Of a stretch of 64,000 nt of DNA, positions 62,601 through 64,000 are shown one piece after another. The stretch spans positions 5,320,501 to 5,384,500 of the forward strand of contig JAGFBZ010000258.1 of assembly GCA_018398805.1 (NCBI GenBank), in the 5' to 3' direction. The position numbers were made by a program, and so were the translations under genes. Source of the DNA: Hirundichthys speculiger. Lineage: Eukaryota; Chordata; Actinopteri; Beloniformes; Exocoetidae. The notes under the pieces were generated by a model that worked only from the letters and a program-made list of their open reading frames with translations, had not been told where the DNA came from and did not search any database. Numbering within the stretch: position 1 is the stretch's first letter; every line of letters starts with the position of its first letter.

Positions 62601-63772
62601 TGAACAAAAACAATGCATATTACTTTCTAAGTAAGAAAGAAACCTATGAATCATTAAATGATTTCTGTGACTGTAACTCAGTTGACTATTCAAGTCACTC
62701 TGCCAGGTACGTTTCTCTCTGATCTCTAAGACAACAATGACTATGGCGATTTATATTTTCACTCCGCTTCAGGTTAAATTGGCCTCAGAAACAAAAGCAG
62801 TTGACAAAGGGGAACCGCAACACTGACTGTAAATCATTCATTAAGTGTTTGAAGCGTCTGTCCCACCTGGGCTGAGGCTTCCCTTTGGCCTCACAAGTGG
62901 ATAACGATGTTCTCCCGTGGATCAAAGATGTAATCCTTTGGGGACTGAAGTGTTATAGTTGGGGGTTGAGGCACTAGGGAAGTGACAAGAGAAGTTTAAT
63001 TGAGACACAAACACTGACAAAGAGTACAATTCAGAAACAACACTGGATAATACCTGATGTGTGCAAGCAGAGTAATTATGGAAGCAACATGCAACAAGCA
63101 TTTAACTTCAGCCAGATGATTATTATTTCTGGAGATGAAACACTGCAAATAAATGTTCAACAGCTGTCTCACCTCTGGGATAAAGACTGAACATTACCTG
63201 AACTGAAATATTTGAACCAACACTCCAAGCCAAGCAAAGCACTCAGAAAAATGCATGCACATTACTGCCTAAACCCAGACAAAGGCAATTTAATACAGCT
63301 CAAGAGCACAGACTGCACAGCAGAAATCACTGCAACGATTTGGCCAACTTACATCCTTCCAGCACTTTAGCTTTGTGTCCATTGTGACAAGACATACCAC
63401 AGTAATAGAATATTAAGATGATGTGTTAGTATTTGCAAAGAACAAACAGTAAAGTTCAAGTGAAAAAGCTGAACCTTCTGGAGTTGCATGTATTTTGTGC
63501 AGCTGGTGTAAGAAACGCAAGAAAGGAAGAAATCTTCCCCAAATAAGTCAGTGTTGGAAATAAATGTGTAACGCTTTTCCACACAGCATGGCGCATTACC
63601 TTCAACTTACAGAAGTGAAATGTTATATTCTATATTAATAGTGCATGTGAAAGTTATATCAATGGAGATGATACTCACGATCAAGAGGCACTTCAAGCGC
63701 TGAAGTCACATGATTCAAGAATATCAGTAGCACAGCTCCAAGACCTGGAAGCCACTTCCTATTCCTGTCCAT
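38463..63772 (-). CDS. nrcam: NrCAM gene (coding span, 29 exons plus 2 microexons)
   Basis: L1-family neuronal adhesion receptor of axons and nodes of Ranvier; its tail binds ankyrin G. About 1314 residues without the two microexons (human NrCAM about 1304). Order: signal peptide (1-26); 6 Ig domains (about 35-623); 10-residue linker; FNIII 1-4 (about 634-1040); variable linkers; FNIII-5 (about 1074-1166); membrane span (about 1180-1204); cytoplasmic tail. NrCAM rather than neurofascin, L1 or CHL1 is shown by [20 protein letters not shown], by DSLVDYGEG and [11 protein letters not shown], and by the C-terminus [10 protein letters not shown]. Phases agree across all exons if single extra homopolymer bases are removed in four of them (exons at 62867, 58710, 52647 and 51963). 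Paralogue nrcama or nrcamb is not resolved. Confidence 0.97.
39295..40033 (+). mobile_element. Deleted Tc1/mariner-type element
   Basis: The left end, 'cccaatttcaaaaaagttag', and the right end, 'acacagtgtcccagctttg', are inverted copies of one fish Tc1/mariner family. Long subterminal stretches (39380-39500 and 39860-40000) mirror each other. Inside, [20 protein letters not shown] recalls the transposase motif [12 protein letters not shown]...LHIWK. Most of the transposase is deleted. Confidence 0.8.
39650..39775 (+). mobile_element. tRNA-derived SINE nested in the Tc1 element
   Basis: GTGGTTGCTGGTTCGAGTCC carries a pol III B box (GGTTCGAGTCC). It is followed by the body 'tgatcctttgctgcatgtcc', 'ctctctctgcccccac', 'ttcctgtctgtgcactg' and an AATAAAAACC-type tail, as in common spiny-rayed-fish SINEs. 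The A-box side is truncated or diverged. Confidence 0.6.
41570..42345 (+). mobile_element. Non-autonomous Tc1-like element with long inverted repeats
   Basis: The left arm TTTGCCACATTTCAGGGTTC (from 41581) is inverted at the right (TTTGAACCCTGAAATGTGGC, near 42275-42298), and the AT-rich arms (41635-41720 and 42160-42240) also pair. The right end carries GGCCGAATACTTTCGCAAGG, typical of a fish Tc1 family. The interior keeps a degraded helix-turn-helix segment ([20 protein letters not shown]), broken by stops. Confidence 0.75.
42380..42790 (+). mobile_element. Tc1/mariner transposase fragment
   Basis: The frame reads [20 protein letters not shown], then [20 protein letters not shown], matching the second catalytic-Asp region (QDNAKPHTA) of the same family as the 39.3 kb copy. 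It continues as a frameshifted remnant (EWGQQIN region) to about 42790. Confidence 0.75.
43248..43259 (-). CDS. nrcam: nrcam 12-nt microexon encoding RSME
   Basis: On the minus strand, GGGTTTAG | GTCAATGGAGAG | GTAAGACG is a full acceptor, 12-nt exon and consensus donor. Inserted between the two main tail exons (phase 2) it changes GEY-SDTED to GEYRSMESDTED. L1CAM has the equivalent neuron-specific RSLE microexon at this junction, which builds a YRSL sorting signal for AP-2. Here the motif would be YRSM, still of the YxxΦ type. Position, phase, length and splice sites all agree. Confidence 0.85.
43403..43640. mobile_element. Intact 238-bp MITE with TIRs and target duplication
   Basis: The 14-bp perfect terminal inverted repeats TAGCCTGGCCAGCC (43403-43416) and GGCTGGCCAGGCTA (43627-43640) are flanked directly by GCACATGGA on both sides, a 9-bp (or 8-bp plus chance base) target duplication. 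There is no coding. The duplication length suggests hAT-like or related mobilisation. Confidence 0.85.
44150..44228 (-). CDS. nrcam: nrcam exon 28: membrane-proximal tail
   Basis: Residues about 1211-1236: [20 protein letters not shown], then GTFGEY, nearly identical to mammalian NrCAM and different from neurofascin and CHL1. Confidence 0.98.
44313..44444 (-). CDS. nrcam: nrcam exon 27: transmembrane segment
   Basis: Residues about 1167-1210. [20 protein letters not shown] then [20 protein letters not shown]: a hydrophobic span with a basic stop-transfer. It matches NrCAM almost exactly. Confidence 0.98.
44445..46229. other. nrcam intron, no feature recognised
   Basis: AT-rich intron between exons 26 and 27, with a poly-T run near 44921. 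Open frames here have no family match. Confidence 0.6.
46230..46385 (-). CDS. nrcam: nrcam exon 26: second half of FNIII-5
   Basis: Residues about 1115-1166. [20 protein letters not shown], then [20 protein letters not shown], matching KEEWRKEIVNGS and AYKVRVGAVGDSGFVS of NrCAM. Together with exon 25 this is exactly 279 nt (93 residues), the size of the known variable FNIII-5 block. Confidence 0.92.
46564..46686 (-). CDS. nrcam: nrcam exon 25: first half of FNIII-5
   Basis: Residues about 1074-1114: [40 protein letters not shown]. The tryptophan and the VNFYVEYG-like strand support FNIII-5. It is more diverged than neighbouring exons, but phases fit. Confidence 0.85.
46687..48399. other. nrcam intron, no feature recognised
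   Basis: AT-rich intron of about 1.7 kb between exons 24 and 25. No transposon or exon was identified. Confidence 0.6.
48400..48465 (-). CDS. nrcam: nrcam exon 24: candidate 66-nt Pro/Thr-rich cassette
   Basis: Minus strand: TTTCAG acceptor, 66 nt, GTACAAG donor. Phase 1-1, so it can be included or skipped without a frameshift. It encodes [20 protein letters not shown], then YK. The Pro/Thr/Ser-rich stretch lies between FNIII-4 and FNIII-5, where neurofascin has its mucin-like PAT segment. I know of no mammalian NrCAM counterpart, so it stays a candidate. Confidence 0.5.
49029..49061 (-). CDS. nrcam: nrcam exon 23: 33-nt linker exon
   Basis: Residues about 1041-1051 ([11 protein letters not shown]). 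It corresponds in place and length to the human linker GILPPDVGAGK between FNIII-4 and FNIII-5. Symmetric phase 1-1, so a likely cassette. Confidence 0.82.
49417..49593 (-). CDS. nrcam: nrcam exon 22: second half of FNIII-4
   Basis: Residues about 982-1040. [48 protein letters not shown] match INSTHELGPL, LKNLNFSTRYKFYFYAQ and ITEEAVTTVD. Confidence 0.95.
49702..49824 (-). CDS. nrcam: nrcam exon 21: first half of FNIII-4
   Basis: Residues about 941-981. [40 protein letters not shown] match VPSAPSSLKIVNPTLDSLTL and WDPPSHPNGILTEYTLKYQ. Confidence 0.96.
50070..50141. repeat. Perfect 33-bp inverted repeat with 6-nt loop
   Basis: The arms at 50070-50102 and 50109-50141 are exact reverse complements; the inner arm part reads TACCTCCACCTCGACCT and the loop is CCTTAC. 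It sits in the nrcam intron between exons 20 and 21 and would form a very stable RNA hairpin. No matching transposon ends were recognised. Confidence 0.95.
51125..51300. repeat. Interspersed repeat shared with a cntn1 intron
   Basis: From CACCCCCTAAAACCAGCTGC to 'gatacgtctcctttttaa' it is a diverged relative of 20455-20640, including the 'caaagcatatcacaga' block. Probably a MITE-class repeat; no coding. Confidence 0.45.
51361..51568 (-). CDS. nrcam: nrcam exon 20: second half of FNIII-3
   Basis: Residues about 872-940. [20 protein letters not shown], then [20 protein letters not shown] and [14 protein letters not shown] match the NrCAM FNIII-3. The mammalian basic run SSKRNRRHIEKK in the protease-sensitive loop is replaced here by the acidic [12 protein letters not shown]. 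Confidence 0.95.
51647..51762 (-). CDS. nrcam: nrcam exon 19: first half of FNIII-3
   Basis: Residues about 833-871. [35 protein letters not shown] match NVRVNVVNSTLAEVHWDPVP and SIRGHLQGYR. Confidence 0.95.
51963..52189 (-). CDS. nrcam: nrcam exon 18: main part of FNIII-2, +1 frameshift
   Basis: Residues about 758-832. It starts [10 protein letters not shown]. With one C of CCCC removed (plus-strand GGGG near 52160-52163) it continues [20 protein letters not shown] and ends VVTGYSGED. Homology to [19 protein letters not shown] is unambiguous, and the corrected length of 226 nt restores phase. The acceptor is TTCAG before CCGCTG. Confidence 0.88.
52479..52549 (-). CDS. nrcam: nrcam exon 17: start of FNIII-2
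   Basis: Residues about 734-757: [23 protein letters not shown], matching PDKNPTAVEGLGSEPDNLVI of NrCAM. Confidence 0.94.
52647..52845 (-). CDS. nrcam: nrcam exon 16: second half of FNIII-1, +1 frameshift
   Basis: Residues about 668-733. [40 protein letters not shown] match FIIEYEDAMHKPGLW and TTAQLKLSPYVNYSFRVMA. At the 3' end, AATCCCTGCAG gives the wrong phase. Dropping one C (plus-strand GGG near 52652-52654) gives TNPA and joins exon 17 in frame (198 nt). Confidence 0.9.
53295..53395 (-). mobile_element. tRNA-derived SINE fragment
   Basis: On the minus strand, an A-box-like TAGTGGTAGTGCTG is followed about 35 nt later by a B box, GGTTTGAATCC, as in tRNA-derived SINEs. It is in the nrcam intron between exons 15 and 16. 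Not a tRNA gene: the clover-leaf cannot be completed and the spacing is SINE-like. Confidence 0.5.
53636..53737 (-). CDS. nrcam: nrcam exon 15: start of FNIII-1
   Basis: Residues about 634-667: [34 protein letters not shown], matching [30 protein letters not shown] of NrCAM (two joined parts). Donor GTACGA is slightly unusual. Confidence 0.93.
54223..54252 (-). CDS. nrcam: nrcam exon 14: 30-nt cassette (10 residues)
   Basis: [10 protein letters not shown] lies between Ig6 and FNIII-1, as the human APTPTPAPVYD segment does. It is 30 nt and phase 1-1, the size of the known 10-residue alternative exon of NrCAM. Flanked by TGTCAG acceptor and GTAAAC donor. Confidence 0.88.
54602..54726 (-). CDS. 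nrcam: nrcam exon 13: second half of Ig6
   Basis: Residues about 582-623. [20 protein letters not shown], then [20 protein letters not shown], matching FTVDKDHLVVADVSDDDSGT and YTCVANTTLDSVSASAVLSV. Confidence 0.95.
54848..54995 (-). CDS. nrcam: nrcam exon 12: first half of Ig6
   Basis: Residues about 533-581. [40 protein letters not shown], matching IVKQPEYAVVQRGSMVSFEC. The donor GTCACA is weak, but the phase with exon 13 is right. Confidence 0.94.
55111..55277 (-). CDS. nrcam: nrcam exon 11: most of Ig5
   Basis: Residues about 477-532. [56 protein letters not shown] match Ig5 of NrCAM. Confidence 0.95.
55278..56792. other. nrcam intron, no feature recognised
   Basis: Intron of about 1.5 kb between exons 10 and 11. 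No transposon ends or extra exons were recognised. Confidence 0.55.
56793..56904 (-). CDS. nrcam: nrcam exon 10: start of Ig5
   Basis: Residues about 440-476: [38 protein letters not shown], matching EPPRILTPANTLYQVIANRP. Confidence 0.95.
57072..57215 (-). CDS. nrcam: nrcam exon 9: second half of Ig4
   Basis: Residues about 392-439. [20 protein letters not shown] matches [20 protein letters not shown] of NrCAM. Confidence 0.97.
57472..57603 (-). CDS. nrcam: nrcam exon 8: first half of Ig4
   Basis: Residues about 348-391. [40 protein letters not shown], matching AAPYWITAPQNLVLSPGEDG. Confidence 0.95.
57604..58709. other. nrcam intron, no feature recognised
   Basis: Intron between exons 7 and 8. 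A plus-strand open frame at 57893-58177 has no recognised homology or splice context. Confidence 0.55.
58710..58895 (-). CDS. nrcam: nrcam exon 7: most of Ig3, +1 frameshift
   Basis: Residues about 286-347. [36 protein letters not shown]. Then GGCAAACTACC breaks the frame. With one A removed (plus-strand TTT near 58776-58778) it reads [20 protein letters not shown], matching GNYQCIAKNALGAIHHTISV. The corrected length of 185 nt restores phase. Confidence 0.88.
59035..59146 (-). CDS. nrcam: nrcam exon 6: start of Ig3
   Basis: Residues about 249-285. [36 protein letters not shown], matching [17 protein letters not shown]. Confidence 0.94.
59147..61352. other. nrcam intron with repeat debris
   Basis: Intron of about 2.2 kb. 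A poly-T run lies near 59400 and a common fish interspersed repeat at 60190-60430. No exon was found. Confidence 0.6.
60190..60430 (+). repeat. Common teleost interspersed repeat
   Basis: ATTCATTATCTATGCCCG, CTGCAGGGTCACAGG, CTGGAGCCAATCCCAGCTC, ACCCTGGACAGGTC, CACTCACAATCACTCCTACG, GGGCAATTTAGAACCACCAG and CATATCTTTGGACTATGGGA follow the well-known order of a very abundant fish repeat. It ends with CCACCGTGCTGCCC. Confidence 0.8.
61353..61409 (-). CDS. nrcam: nrcam 57-nt cassette exon between Ig2 and Ig3
   Basis: [19 protein letters not shown] (19 residues, residues about 230-248) aligns with the human segment VDELNDTIAANLSDTEFY. It is 57 nt and phase 1-1, exactly the size of the alternatively spliced 19-residue exon of NrCAM. 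TTACAG acceptor, GTGAGT donor. It has two N-glycosylation sequons (NET, NIT). Confidence 0.9.
61773..61943 (-). CDS. nrcam: nrcam exon 5: second half of Ig2
   Basis: Residues about 173-229. [52 protein letters not shown] match NrCAM Ig2 nearly residue for residue. Confidence 0.97.
62102..62224 (-). CDS. nrcam: nrcam exon 4: first half of Ig2
   Basis: Residues about 132-172. [37 protein letters not shown], matching [17 protein letters not shown]. Confidence 0.97.
62401..62594 (-). CDS. nrcam: nrcam exon 3: most of Ig1
   Basis: Residues about 67-131. [58 protein letters not shown], matching Ig1 of NrCAM. Confidence 0.97.
62867..62973 (-). CDS. nrcam: nrcam exon 2: start of Ig1, +1 frameshift
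   Basis: Residues about 32-66. [25 protein letters not shown], then CACTTGTGAG gives a stop. With one T removed (plus-strand AA near 62895-62896) it reads [10 protein letters not shown], matching QCEAKGKPPP, and the length becomes 106 nt with correct phase. Confidence 0.87.
63353..63370 (-). CDS. nrcam: nrcam 18-nt microexon (PKVLEG)
   Basis: Minus strand: CACAAAG | CTAAAGTGCTGGAAGGAT | GTAAGTTGG. In phase 1 it inserts six residues, giving EVPLDPKVLEGLPQPPTI. Human NrCAM reads EVPLDPKLLEDLVQPPTI at the same place. L1-family genes carry a microexon at this junction. The acceptor has a poor pyrimidine tract, as often seen in regulated microexons. Confidence 0.85.
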
Positions 63773-63847
63773 GTTCAGGTGTGTAGAGTGACAATGATGA
63801 TCTCTCCCCAGGTTCAGGTGGTCAGCAGAGTGAAAGAGAAGAATCCA
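63679..63847 (-). CDS. nrcam: nrcam first coding exon: 5' UTR and signal peptide
   Basis: ATG at 63772-63770 opens [31 protein letters not shown]: a signal peptide followed by SALEVPLD, identical to the NrCAM start of the mature chain. Coding is 63679-63772. The remaining bases to 63847 are 5' UTR after a CTTCTCCATAG acceptor, so the promoter and an upstream exon lie beyond the window. Confidence 0.93.
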
Positions 63848-64000
63848 CTATGGAGAAGAAGTAAGAAAGGACAAAAAATACAATAGTTCAATCATTTTGG
63901 TTTTCTTTCATTTTAATTTTTGCAGTATGAGTTGCAGCATCAGAACGCCCATATTTCTTTCTAGATACTTCCATATATGAGACACATAGACATAGATAAA

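Noticed and set aside
38463..63772. Identification as neurofascin, L1CAM or CHL1
   Set aside because: The tail ([20 protein letters not shown] and [10 protein letters not shown]) and the cassette sizes match NrCAM. Neurofascin ends in NAIYSLA, and CHL1 has FIGAY rather than FIGQY.

Overview
The window is vertebrate nuclear DNA, almost certainly from a teleost fish. Its genes are split into many short exons with GT/AG introns. Decayed Tc1/mariner-type elements, tRNA-derived SINEs, foldback MITEs and (AT)n tracts fill the introns and spacers. It also holds a decayed copy of the Pim-like kinase family that is greatly expanded in fish. Nothing bacterial, viral or CRISPR-like is present.

Two neuronal immunoglobulin-superfamily adhesion genes lie head-to-tail on the minus strand. 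nrcam (NrCAM, L1 family) begins at 63772 and ends at 38463. I place 29 exons of ordinary size plus an 18-nt and a 12-nt microexon, giving about 1314 residues without the microexons: signal peptide, 6 Ig, 5 FNIII, one membrane span, and a tail with the FIGQY ankyrin motif and C-terminal SFV. cntn1 (contactin-1) follows, with coding from 23389 to 11094 in 23 exons and about 1048 residues: signal peptide, 6 Ig, 4 FNIII, and a hydrophobic GPI-anchor signal. A GC-rich block at 30.7-31.2 kb, with a minus-strand splice donor, is the likely cntn1 promoter and non-coding first exon.

Layout: 1-11.09 kb is intergenic (possible retroelement debris, Tc1 fragments, microsatellites). 11.09-23.48 kb is the cntn1 coding part. 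23.5-30.9 kb is the presumed first cntn1 intron, with a Pim-like kinase pseudogene on the plus strand at 25.1-26.5 kb. 31.9-33.43 kb is a block of three tandem arrays, the last a 23-bp GGATCC minisatellite with a 113-bp higher-order period. About 34.5-38.46 kb is nrcam 3' UTR or spacer. 38.46-63.85 kb is nrcam, whose upstream 5' UTR leaves the window on the right.

Both proteins act at axonal surfaces and around nodes of Ranvier. The neighbouring pair repeats the L1-family/contactin pairing known elsewhere in vertebrates (NFASC-CNTN2, CHL1-CNTN6). Five coding exons each carry one extra base in a short homopolymer. Removing that base restores frame, splice phase and homology every time, so these look like sequence errors rather than gene decay. 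All exon calls come from reading splice signals, phase and remembered family homology; no alignment was run.
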